Origin: Afifellaceae bacterium | Lineage (GTDB): Bacteria; Pseudomonadota; Alphaproteobacteria; Rhizobiales; Afifellaceae | DNA length: 64,000 nucleotides | Assembly (NCBI GenBank): GCA_028281235.1 | Contig: JANQKG010000004.1 | Coordinates: 62,001 to 126,000 of the forward strand | Direction of reading: 5' to 3' | Notes under the pieces: model-generated | Database searches by the model: none | Seen by the model: only the letters and a program-made list of their open reading frames with translations | Told to the model about the DNA's origin: nothing | Translations under genes and position numbers: made by a program | Shown here: piece by piece, positions 51,511 to 59,682 of the stretch | How positions within the stretch are numbered: the first letter of the stretch is position 1 | Layout: each line of letters starts with the position of its first letter

Positions 51511-51652
51511 CGTCATCCCGGTTTGGCCTTCAGGCCAAGACCGGGACCCATAACCACCGCCCGTCGGCCACGATGCACCGCCGGCGGCCTACTTCACCGC
51601 GTCAGGGTTATGGGTTCCGCATAAGCGCTGACGCGCTTTGCGGAATGACAAA
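51511..51652. repeat. Composite palindromic repeat (GTCATCCCGG type)
   Basis: The left hairpin CCCGGTTTGGCC...GGCCAAGACCGGG and the right hairpin TTCCGCATAAGCG...CGCTTTGCGGAATGACA repeat the composite seen at 14658. It lies immediately downstream of glpX and may terminate or protect its message. Confidence 0.75.
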
Positions 51653-51662
51653 AAGAGAGGTT

Positions 51663-52628
51663 CTACCCATCTGCACGAGACTGCCCTTTGAGCCTATGCT
51701 TGGCGCGCACCCAGCGCTGCGTTCCGGTTCGGGAGCGCGTGGCAATGGAAAACGTGGTGGCGGCGCCGGGATCGAGCCAGACGCCCGGCAACAAGCTGCC
51801 GTCGGTGATGCCGGTGGCGGCGAATGAGACGTCGCCGGCCGCCATATCGGCGGCCTTGTAGGTCCGGTTACGGTCGGTGATGCCCTTTTCGTCGGCAAGG
51901 CGGCGCTTCTCATCCGTGTCAAGGATCAGCCGGCCGCACATCTGCCCGCCGATGCAGCGGAGCGCCGCCGCAGCCAGCACGCCTTCCGGCGCGCCGCCCG
52001 TGCCCAGATAGATGTCGATGCCGGTGGTCTGCGGCTCGGTGGTGTGGATGATGCCCGCCACATCGCCGTCGCCGATCAGCCGGATCGACGCGCCGGTGGT
52101 GCGAACATCCTCCACCAGTGCGGCATGCCGCGGCCGATCGAGGATGCAGGCGGAGATATCCTGCGGCCGCACGCCTTTGGCGTTGGCCAGCCGAGCGACC
52201 GCTTCGGCGGGCGGCATGTCGAGGTCGACCAGATCGGCGGGATAGCCCGGCCCGATGGCGATCTTCTCCATGTAGACGTCGGGCGCCTGAAGCAGGCCGC
52301 CGCTTTCGGTCACGGCGATGGCGGCGAGCGAATTGGGCAGGTTCTTGGCGCACAGCGTATGCCCGTCGAGCGGGTCGAGCGCGATGTCGACCTCGGGGCC
52401 GTCGCCTGTGCCAACCGTCTCACCGACGAAGAGCTTCGGCGTCACCTCCTCCTCGCCGAGACCGACCACGACGCGCCCGCGAACATTGAGGGCAGAAAGC
52501 GCGTCCCACATCGCGTTGACGGCGGCCTGCTCGGCCAATTGCTCGTCACCGCGCCCGCGCGCCGCCGCCGCCGCGATGGCGGCGCTTTCGGTAACCCGAA
52601 CGGTCTCCAGGGTCAGGCTGCGATCCAT
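51663..52628 (-). CDS. glpX: Class II fructose-1,6-bisphosphatase
   Basis: A 321-residue GlpX-type phosphatase. The metal and substrate motifs are AAARGRGDEQ, the DPLDGHTLCAKN motif, a lithium-sensitive-phosphatase core, and TGGAPEGVLAAAAL. It dephosphorylates fructose-1,6-bisphosphate (and in some bacteria sedoheptulose-1,7-bisphosphate) in gluconeogenesis. GGGAGG precedes the ATG at 52628. It lies between recJ and the GNAT gene, on the same strand as hom. Confidence 0.95.
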   Translation of the reverse strand: MDRSLTLETVRVTESAAIAAAAARGRGDEQLAEQAAVNAMWDALSALNVRGRVVVGLGEEEVTPKLFVGETVGTGDGPEVDIALDPLDGHTLCAKNLPNSLAAIAVTESGGLLQAPDVYMEKIAIGPGYPADLVDLDMPPAEAVARLANAKGVRPQDISACILDRPRHAALVEDVRTTGASIRLIGDGDVAGIIHTTEPQTTGIDIYLGTGGAPEGVLAAAALRCIGGQMCGRLILDTDEKRRLADEKGITDRNRTYKAADMAAGDVSFAATGITDGSLLPGVWLDPGAATTFSIATRSRTGTQRWVRAKHRLKGQSRADG

Positions 52629-52691
52629 GATGTTTCGCCTCCCTTAACGCTCAACACCCTAAACGAACGGGGGCCCTGCCGCACGCATGAT

Positions 52692-53219
52692 TCAAGGGCC
52701 CCATAGAGCCGGCTTGCGCCACGGCTGCGGCACGGAAAGCGCTCCGTGGAGCGGTGATGTGTCGTCGCACAGGCTGAGCGATTGCCATGCGCCACGCCAT
52801 TCCTCCGGCAGCTCATATGGCGGGGTGACGTTGTCGTCGGGCACAAAGCCGAAGCGGCTGTAATAGGCCGGGTCGCCCAAGACGTAGACTCGGCTCACGC
52901 CGGCGCTTTGCAATTGCTGCAGACCCGCGCGGACCATCGCGCTGCCGATGCCTTGCTTTTGCCGGGCCGGCGCGACGGCGAGCGGCCCCAGGAGCGCGAC
53001 CTTATCTGGCGCCCCCAAAACGCCGCAGGTCGTGAAGACGACATGCCCCGTCAGGGCCCCATCCAAAATGCCGACAAGCGAGAGAACCGCCGGGCCTTCT
53101 CTCAAGAGCTCCCTTACGAGAGGCAGCAAGTCCTCATCAGGGAAGGCGCTCGGATAAAGCGCTTCAATCAGCGCCCCGTCTTCGGGATGGCTTTCGCGTA
53201 CCTCAATTCCGCCGCTCAT
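52692..53219 (-). CDS. GNAT-family N-acetyltransferase
   Basis: A 175-residue GNAT protein. The acetyl-CoA site is seen as ALLGPLAVAPARQKQGIGSAM, with the RQKQGIG pyrophosphate loop. The following VYVLGDPAYYSRFGFVPDD is typical of the YhbS/predicted N-acetyltransferase subgroup. The substrate is unknown. It lies 63 bases upstream of glpX on the same strand, between hom and glpX. Confidence 0.92.
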   Translation of the reverse strand: MSGGIEVRESHPEDGALIEALYPSAFPDEDLLPLVRELLREGPAVLSLVGILDGALTGHVVFTTCGVLGAPDKVALLGPLAVAPARQKQGIGSAMVRAGLQQLQSAGVSRVYVLGDPAYYSRFGFVPDDNVTPPYELPEEWRGAWQSLSLCDDTSPLHGALSVPQPWRKPALWGP

Positions 53220-53301
53220 GTCCTCACCGCCACGCCGATCGGCGTCACCTATGCCTTTTCCATTCGGTTGAATCAGAAAAAAGGCCCACTCTCTTTTGCT
53301 G

Positions 53302-53353
53302 GAGCATGATCTTATCCGAAAAGACGGTGTCCACTTTTCGGGATCATGCTCTA
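53302..53353. repeat. GAGCATGATC...GATCATGCTCTA palindromic repeat
   Basis: A compact copy: GAGCATGATCTTATCCGAAAA is inverted against TTTTCGGGATCATGCTC, with a 13-base loop. CTA (53351-53353) is the homoserine dehydrogenase stop codon, so the hairpin begins at the end of the gene and would act as its terminator or 3' stabiliser. Confidence 0.75.
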
Positions 53354-54664
53354 AAGCGCCTCGATGCGGATCATCTGCGGGCGACCGGACACCTCGCCGC
53401 CGGCCTCGATATTGGCGAGTGCGCCGCGGATCGCCTCTTCCGTGGTGGAATGCGTGATGATGGTCACGGGCTGATCGCGTTCGGTGCCGCGTTTGGGTGC
53501 GGTACCGATCGGCCTGTTCCGTTGCACGATGGAATCGAGCGAAATCCCCGCATCCGCCATATGCTGCGCAATCGCGGCGAAAGCGCCTGGCCGGTCGCGC
53601 ACCATGAGGCGCAGATAATAGCCGCCCTCATGCGCGCGCATGCGAGCGCGACGATAGGGTTCCAACTCGGCGGCCGGACGGCCAAGCGGCGGCACGCGCA
53701 CGCCGCGCGCCAGATCGACAATGTCGCCCATGACGGCGGAGGCGGTCGCGTCGCCGCCGGCGCCCGGGCCGGAATGCATGACGGAGCCGATGAAATCCCC
53801 TTCAACGGCAACGGCGTTGGTGACGCCGGAGATGCGGGCGATGCCGCAATCGCGCGGCACCATGGTGGGATGCACGCGCTGCTCAATGCCGGTGTCGGTG
53901 CGCTGCGCGACGCCGAGCAGCTTGATGCGGTAGCCGAGTTCCTCCGCCGCGGTCAGGTCCTCTGACGTGATGCCTGATATCCCCTCCACATAGATCGACT
54001 CGCTGTCGATCTTGGTGCCGAAGGCGATGCTGGTGAGGATCGACAGTTTCTGAGCGGTGTCCAACCCTTCCACGTCGAAGGTTGGGTCGGCTTCCGCATA
54101 GCCAAGCGCCTGCGCCTCTTTCAGCGCGGCGGGATAATCGGCGCCAGCCTCCATCCGTGTGAGGATGAAGTTGCACGTGCCGTTGAGGATGCCGTAGAGG
54201 CGGGTCAGCCTGTTCCCGGCCAACGCCTCGCGCAGCGTCTTGATGATCGGGATGCCGCCGGCGACGGCCGCCTCGAAGCTCAGCTGCGCGTCGCGCTCCT
54301 CGGCAAGGGCGGCAAGCGCCGCCCCATGCTTGGCGAGAAGCGCCTTGTTTGCGGTCACGACGCTCTTTCCCGATTCCAGGGCAGCGCGGACGCTCTCATG
54401 CGCGACGCCGTCGGCCCCGCCGATCAGCTCCACGAACACGTCGACGGAATTGGCGCTCGCCAGGCTGACGGGATCGTCGTGCCAGGCGATGGTGTCCATG
54501 TCGAAGCCGCGGTCGCGCTTACGGTCACGGGCGCTGATTGCGACGACGCGGAGCGGGCGGCCGAGCTGCGGCGCGAGCGTGTCGCCGCGCGCTTCAACAA
54601 GGCGGGCGAGCGATGCCCCCACGGTCCCCAGTCCCGCGATTCCGAGCCTGAGCGGTGCGTTCAT
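53351..54664 (-). CDS. hom: Homoserine dehydrogenase
   Basis: A 437-residue monofunctional enzyme. The NAD(P) motif is GIAGLGTVGASL, the family signature is GILNGTCNFILTRM, and a C-terminal ACT domain (MVRDRPGAFAAIAQHMADAG) mediates threonine feedback. It reduces aspartate semialdehyde to homoserine for threonine, methionine and isoleucine. It lies 24 bases after the aminotransferase gene. Its stop codon lies in the GATCATGCTCTA repeat. Confidence 0.96.
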   Translation of the reverse strand: MNAPLRLGIAGLGTVGASLARLVEARGDTLAPQLGRPLRVVAISARDRKRDRGFDMDTIAWHDDPVSLASANSVDVFVELIGGADGVAHESVRAALESGKSVVTANKALLAKHGAALAALAEERDAQLSFEAAVAGGIPIIKTLREALAGNRLTRLYGILNGTCNFILTRMEAGADYPAALKEAQALGYAEADPTFDVEGLDTAQKLSILTSIAFGTKIDSESIYVEGISGITSEDLTAAEELGYRIKLLGVAQRTDTGIEQRVHPTMVPRDCGIARISGVTNAVAVEGDFIGSVMHSGPGAGGDATASAVMGDIVDLARGVRVPPLGRPAAELEPYRRARMRAHEGGYYLRLMVRDRPGAFAAIAQHMADAGISLDSIVQRNRPIGTAPKRGTERDQPVTIITHSTTEEAIRGALANIEAGGEVSGRPQMIRIEAL

Positions 54665-54688
54665 CAGGTTCTGTCCGGCAAAAAACTC

Positions 54689-55909
54689 TCAGCGGCTGGC
54701 GCTGATCGGGACGACGTTGTGCAACGTCTTGTCGGCTGAGGCAAGAAAACGCCCGATATTGCGGGCGGCCTGACGGATGCGCTGCTCGTTCTCCACCAGC
54801 GCGATACGGACATGACTTTCGCCGTGCTCGCCGAAGCCGAGCCCCGGCGCCACGGCCACGTCGGCCTTCTCAATGAGGAGCTTGGAGAACTCAACGCTGC
54901 CGAGGCTCTCGAAACGCTCAGGCAGCGGCGCCCAGGCAAACATGGAGGCGCTCGGCTCCGGCACGGGCCAGCCGGCGCGCGAAAAACTCTCCACCAGGAT
55001 GTCGCGGCGACGGTGATAGGTCGCGCGCATCTGGCCGATGCAATCGTCCGGCCCGTTGAGTGCGGCCGCCGCCGCCACCTGAATGGGCGTATAGGCGCCG
55101 TAATCGAGGTAGGACTTCACGCGGCCGAGCGCGGACACCAGGCGCTCATTGCCGACGGCGAAACCGATCCTCAGCCCCGGCATGGAGAACGTCTTCGACA
55201 TGGAGGTGAATTCCACCGCGACCTCCATGGCGCCGGGCACCTGAAGCACGGAGGGCGGCGGGTTCGCCTCGTCATAGTAGATTTCGGCGTAGGCCAGGTC
55301 GGACAGCACATAGAATTCGTGTTGCCGCGCAAAGGCGATGACATCGCGATAAAAATCGAGGTCTGCGACGGATGCCGTCGGGTTGGCCGGATAGCACAGG
55401 ATCACGGCGATCGGCTTGGGGATGGAATGGTGCAGCGCCCGCTCCAGCGCATGAAAGAACTCCGGGCCGGGCTCCACAGGAACCGTGCGAATGACGCCGC
55501 CGGCCATGAGGAAGCCGAAGGCGTGGATCGGATAGGAGGGACTTGGCACGAGCACGACATCACCAGGTGCGGTGATGGCCTGCGCCATGTTGGCGAAGCC
55601 TTCCTTGGAGCCGAGCGTGGCGATCACCTGGCGCTCAGGATCGAGCTTCACGCCGAAGCGGCGCCCGTAATAGGCGGCCTGTGCGCGGCGCAACCCCGGT
55701 ATGCCGCGCGACGCGGAATAACGGTTGGTGCGCGGCTTCCCGACGGTCTCCACCAGCTTGTCGAGGATGTGCTGCGGGGTCGGCAGATCGGGATTGCCCA
55801 TGCCGAGGTCGATGATATCGGCGCCGCCGGCGCGCGCCGACGCCTTCAGCCGATTGACCTCCTCGAAGACATAGGGCGGCAGCCGCCTGATCTTGTGAAA
55901 CTCGTGCAT
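54689..55909 (-). CDS. LL-diaminopimelate/alanine-type aminotransferase
   Basis: A 406-residue class I aminotransferase. It begins MHEFHKIRRLPPYVFEEVN, has DLGMGNPDLPTP, LCYPANPTASV, LSDLAYAEIYYDE and the PLP lysine in FTSMSKTFSMPGLRIGF. Proteins with this N-terminus next to hom are annotated as AlaC or DapL-like (alanine or diaminopimelate synthesis). The ATG at 55909 is chosen by homology; a GTG ten codons upstream (55939) is the alternative. It precedes hom in a probable operon. The amino-acid substrate cannot be fixed from sequence. Confidence 0.9.
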   Translation of the reverse strand: MHEFHKIRRLPPYVFEEVNRLKASARAGGADIIDLGMGNPDLPTPQHILDKLVETVGKPRTNRYSASRGIPGLRRAQAAYYGRRFGVKLDPERQVIATLGSKEGFANMAQAITAPGDVVLVPSPSYPIHAFGFLMAGGVIRTVPVEPGPEFFHALERALHHSIPKPIAVILCYPANPTASVADLDFYRDVIAFARQHEFYVLSDLAYAEIYYDEANPPPSVLQVPGAMEVAVEFTSMSKTFSMPGLRIGFAVGNERLVSALGRVKSYLDYGAYTPIQVAAAAALNGPDDCIGQMRATYHRRRDILVESFSRAGWPVPEPSASMFAWAPLPERFESLGSVEFSKLLIEKADVAVAPGLGFGEHGESHVRIALVENEQRIRQAARNIGRFLASADKTLHNVVPISASR

Positions 55910-55957
55910 GGTCTTTGCGCGTTGTATTCCGGTGAGCACTCTCTCTAACGCTGTGCG

Positions 55958-56392
55958 CTATAAACCGCCAGCACGCAGCGGCCCGGCCTGCGCAGCGGCG
56001 ATGAGCCGTCTCAGCTCCTCAGCCCTCGCCTCCAGAACGGCGAGCTCGCGCCCGCTGGCGCCGGCGGAACGCCGCTCAGCGAGCAACTCCAACTCCGCTT
56101 GAATGGCCGCTACCTCCGCCGCACTTCGCGGCTCGGGGCGCGTGGCCGGCGCCGCGGCCGTCTCGGGCGGCGTAACAATATCGGCTGCCGGGGCGTCCAA
56201 AGCCGCGGCGTTCACCGTGGCCTCCGACTCCGCCGCTGATGCCTCAAGCGTCGCGATGCCGGTCTCAGTCACCACAACCGGTTCGGTTGCCGCGCGCATG
56301 CCTGGCACTGCAGTGCAGCCCCCGAGCGCCAGCCCCAGCGCTGCGCCCAGCGCGCCGTTAACGATCAGCGGAAGGCATTTGGCAAGAATCAT
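55958..56392 (-). CDS. Small predicted lipoprotein
   Basis: A 144-residue protein. An N-terminal signal ends in a lipobox-like LALGGC, giving a lipidated cysteine. Then comes an Ala/Glu/Thr/Pro-rich, probably disordered, stretch, and a C-terminal helical segment (AAEVAAIQAELELLAERRSA) likely to form a coiled coil. AAGGA lies seven bases before the ATG. It is divergent from phaC across a 76-base region. No family was recognised. Confidence 0.7.
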   Translation of the reverse strand: MILAKCLPLIVNGALGAALGLALGGCTAVPGMRAATEPVVVTETGIATLEASAAESEATVNAAALDAPAADIVTPPETAAAPATRPEPRSAAEVAAIQAELELLAERRSAGASGRELAVLEARAEELRRLIAAAQAGPLRAGGL

Positions 56393-56468
56393 TCACAAGT
56401 CCTTGCACCATCAATACGGGAGAAGTGTGGCTTCAGCCATGTTATAGTTTGTTTATTCAGCATCGGAT

Positions 56469-58349
56469 ATGACGTCTGGAGAGCCAAGTACGAGTCAACG
56501 AATGGCCAAGACAGACAAAAAGACGGGCGGCGGCCAGTCAGACAACGGCAAGTCAGGCAACGGCGACCTGATGAGCGTCTCGCCGTATCTGGTCCGCGAC
56601 CAGGAGGCCTTTGCGCGCAATCTCGCCGATGCGTTTCAACAGGGCGGACGCGCGCTGAGCGCCTATCTGACGGCGCAGCAAAGCAACAAGTCTGCCGATA
56701 CGATCGCCGACGTCACCACCCAGGTGATCAAGACCCTGGGCAAGATCGGCGAATATTGGTCGTCCGACCCCTCCCGGCTGATGGAGGCGCAGACCCGCCT
56801 GCTCGGGCAATATTTCGTAATCTGGCAGAACGCCATGGCGCAGGCGGCCGGAAAGCCGCTGCCCACCCAGGCGGACGATAAGCGTTTCGATGATCCCGAC
56901 TGGCGCGAGAACCCGATGTTCAGCGCCGTGAAGCAGCTCTATCTGGCGACGGCACGTTGGGCGGAGGAACTCGTGGAGCAGGCGGAGGGCGTCGACGAGC
57001 CGACGCGGCAGAAGGCGCAGTTCTATCTCCGCCAGATCAACAACGCGCTCTCCCCCTCCAACTTCATCTTCACCAATCCCGATGTCTTGAAGACAACGGC
57101 GGAGACGAGCGGCAAGAACCTGGCCAGCGGCATGCGCATGCTGGCGGAGGACATGGAGGCCGGCAAGACGGTGCTTCTGCCCCGGCAGACCGATGCCGAC
57201 GCCTTCAAGCTCGGCGAGAATTTGGCGCTCACGCCCGGCAAGGTGGTCTTTCAGAACGATATCTGCCAGCTCATCCAATATGAGCAGAAGACCGGCACGG
57301 TGTGGAAGCGTCCGCTTCTGATCGTGCCGCCGTGGATCAACAAGTTCTACGTGCTCGATCTGGTGCCGGAAAAATCCATGATCCGCTGGCTGGTGGATCA
57401 GGGTCACACGGTGTTCGTCATCTCGTGGGTCAACCCCGATGAGCGCCACGCCGACAAGGGCTTTGAGCATTACATGAGCGAGGGCGTGCTTGCCGCGCTC
57501 GACGCCATCGAAGCGGCGACGGGCGAACGTCAAGCCAACGCGGTCGGCTATTGCGTCGGCGGCACGCTCCTGTCCATCACGCTCGGCTATCTGGCGGCGA
57601 TCGGCGAGGAGCGGATCGCCAGCGCGACGCTTTTGACCGCGCAGGTGGACTTTGAGTTCGCCGGCGACCTCAAGGTGTTCGCCGACGCAGAGCATATCGA
57701 GGCCCTGGAATCGGAGATGGCGCGGACCGGCTACATGGAAGGCTCCACCATGGCGACGGCGTTCAACCTGCTGCGCTCCAACGATCTGATCTGGCCTTAT
57801 GTCGTGAACGACTATCTGAAGGGCAAAGAGCCCCTGCCCTTCGACCTCCTCTACTGGAATGCCGATTCCACGCGCATGCCCAGCGCCAACCATTCGTTCT
57901 ATCTGCGCAGCTGCTACCTGGAGAACGAGCTCTCCCAGGGTGAGCTCAAGCTGCTTGGCGAGCGGATCGACTTGGCGCGAGTCACCGTGCCGATCTACAA
58001 CCTCGCCACCAAGGAGGACCATATTGCACCGGCGAAGTCGGTCTTCATCGGCTCAGCCTCCTTCGGCGGCCCGGTGCGGTTCGTGCTGACCGGCTCCGGC
58101 CACATAGCCGGCGTGGTGAACCCGCCGGCTCGGCACAAATACCAATATTGGACCGGCGGCGAGGCCAAGGGCTCGCTTGAGAACTGGCTGAAGACGGCGG
58201 TGGAGCATCCCGGCTCGTGGTGGGAAGACTGGGAGGACTGGCTTGAAACGCTCAACGGCAAGCGCCTGAAGAAGCGTCGGCGTCCGGGCGGAAAGTCGCT
58301 GAAACCCATCGAAGACGCGCCGGGCTCCTATGTCATGGCGCGCATGTGA
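56469..58349 (+). CDS. phaC: Class I poly(3-hydroxyalkanoate) synthase
   Basis: A 626-residue PHA polymerase with an alpha/beta-hydrolase fold. The N-terminal domain has FNDPEW-like RFDDPDWRENPMF, and the lipase box is GYCVGG with the catalytic Cys at about 362. The Asp and His of the triad are in TKEDHIAP and GSGHIAGVVNPP. It polymerises 3-hydroxyacyl-CoA into granules. The ATG at 56469 has only a poor ribosome site; MAKTD at 56502 is the alternative start. No phaA, phaB or phasin gene is near. Confidence 0.95.
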   Translation: MTSGEPSTSQRMAKTDKKTGGGQSDNGKSGNGDLMSVSPYLVRDQEAFARNLADAFQQGGRALSAYLTAQQSNKSADTIADVTTQVIKTLGKIGEYWSSDPSRLMEAQTRLLGQYFVIWQNAMAQAAGKPLPTQADDKRFDDPDWRENPMFSAVKQLYLATARWAEELVEQAEGVDEPTRQKAQFYLRQINNALSPSNFIFTNPDVLKTTAETSGKNLASGMRMLAEDMEAGKTVLLPRQTDADAFKLGENLALTPGKVVFQNDICQLIQYEQKTGTVWKRPLLIVPPWINKFYVLDLVPEKSMIRWLVDQGHTVFVISWVNPDERHADKGFEHYMSEGVLAALDAIEAATGERQANAVGYCVGGTLLSITLGYLAAIGEERIASATLLTAQVDFEFAGDLKVFADAEHIEALESEMARTGYMEGSTMATAFNLLRSNDLIWPYVVNDYLKGKEPLPFDLLYWNADSTRMPSANHSFYLRSCYLENELSQGELKLLGERIDLARVTVPIYNLATKEDHIAPAKSVFIGSASFGGPVRFVLTGSGHIAGVVNPPARHKYQYWTGGEAKGSLENWLKTAVEHPGSWWEDWEDWLETLNGKRLKKRRRPGGKSLKPIEDAPGSYVMARM

Positions 58350-58515
58350 CGCGGGGCCTCCGAGCGAACCGGACAGGAGCTGCCCTCGCCGCATTGCCGA
58401 CGCAAACACCTGATTTGACGCCGCAAACCGCCGCACAAACAATCGACCGCCTGTGCGCTTGCCATGGCGATATCTCGCCGCCAAGATCGCCGCCGCTTCG
58501 GCTGAAGGAACTTGC

Positions 58516-59676
58516 ATGCCCCAACGCTACGCCCGGTCGCCATTCGTCGGCCTGGCGCTCCTCTCCTTTGCAATGGTCCCGGCAACGGCCTTGGAGCCGA
58601 ATGCGGTGGCCGATGCGCTCGGTGCCGCCCTCACAAAAGGCAGCCAGGCGCAGGTGAGCTACGAAGCCGCCACCCTTGCGGATGGCCATGTCGTCATCAC
58701 CGGTCTGACGCTGTCGGGCACAGCAAGCGCGCAAGCCGTGCGCTTCAATGAGGCTGTGGTGGAAAGCCCGACGGAAGACGATTCCGCGCTCTTCCGCAGT
58801 CCGCGCATTGCGCTCTCAGACGGTATGGCGCTTGGCGACGAGAGCGGCTCGGTGGGCTCCATCATCGCGACAGATGTGACGGTGCTCGACCCTGAGAAGG
58901 TGGAAGGCGACGGCTTCGCTGAAGCCATTCTTTATCGCACCGCCGAGATCCGCGACGTCAAGGTGATGCGTGATTCCGTGCCGCGCGATATGGCGGTGGA
59001 GCGCATTAGCGTCGCATTCGCCGAGGCCGCCGGCGATGGTCCGCGCGAATTGTCGGGCACGGTGGACGGGCTCAGCGTCTCCGCGGACGTCTTTGAGCAT
59101 CGGCGCTTTTCGATCCTCGCCCGCGCCAGGCTCAGGCTTGAGGAACTCAATTACGAGACGCTCGTCTTCGACGCCGACTGGGCCGGCACCTGGGACAAGG
59201 CCGCCGGCACGATGGCGATCCGGGAGTCGACCTTCACCTTCCGCGACAACGCCAAGGTCTCGGCGACAGGGACGGTCGGCAACCTGCCCGATCCGCGCGT
59301 CCTCAACGACGCCGATGTCGTCAGCCAGGTCGCCAAGCTGCAGTTTCATGATCTCGTCGCGCGCTACGAGGAGGTCGCCTTCGCCGGGCGGGTCTTCGAT
59401 CTGATAGCCAATGAGCAGGAATTGTCGCGTTCTGAATATGTCGACCAGCTGTCACTGGCCCTGCCGTTCCTGCTGGCCAGCCTGACGCATCCAGAGTTTC
59501 GCGAGGAGCTGATCGACGGCCTTCGTACATTCTTTCGCGAGCCGCGCTCGCTGACGCTGACGATCGACCCGGATGAGCCTATCTCCGGCACGGAGATCAT
59601 TCGCATCGGCCGCTCCGAACTGGGCAAGCTGCCGGATCGGCTCAAGGCGAAGGTGCAAGCGAACGGCGAGGAGTAG
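58516..59676 (+). CDS. Exported protein of unknown function, tandem paralogue 1
   Basis: A 386-residue protein with a Sec signal peptide (AFVGLALLS-like hydrophobic core, cleavage near ATA-L). The rest is mostly beta-rich, with repeated Thr/Ser-Gly and Leu-Thr-x-Asp motifs. The end pattern LALPFLLASLTHPEF is shared with the next gene (AALPFLISAAMPPTI), so the two are paralogues. GGAACTTGC lies before the ATG at 58516; an open frame extends upstream without a start of its own. It is six bases from the next gene and 166 bases after phaC. No function was recognised. Confidence 0.75.
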   Translation: MPQRYARSPFVGLALLSFAMVPATALEPNAVADALGAALTKGSQAQVSYEAATLADGHVVITGLTLSGTASAQAVRFNEAVVESPTEDDSALFRSPRIALSDGMALGDESGSVGSIIATDVTVLDPEKVEGDGFAEAILYRTAEIRDVKVMRDSVPRDMAVERISVAFAEAAGDGPRELSGTVDGLSVSADVFEHRRFSILARARLRLEELNYETLVFDADWAGTWDKAAGTMAIRESTFTFRDNAKVSATGTVGNLPDPRVLNDADVVSQVAKLQFHDLVARYEEVAFAGRVFDLIANEQELSRSEYVDQLSLALPFLLASLTHPEFREELIDGLRTFFREPRSLTLTIDPDEPISGTEIIRIGRSELGKLPDRLKAKVQANGEE

Positions 59677-59682
59677 GCGAAG

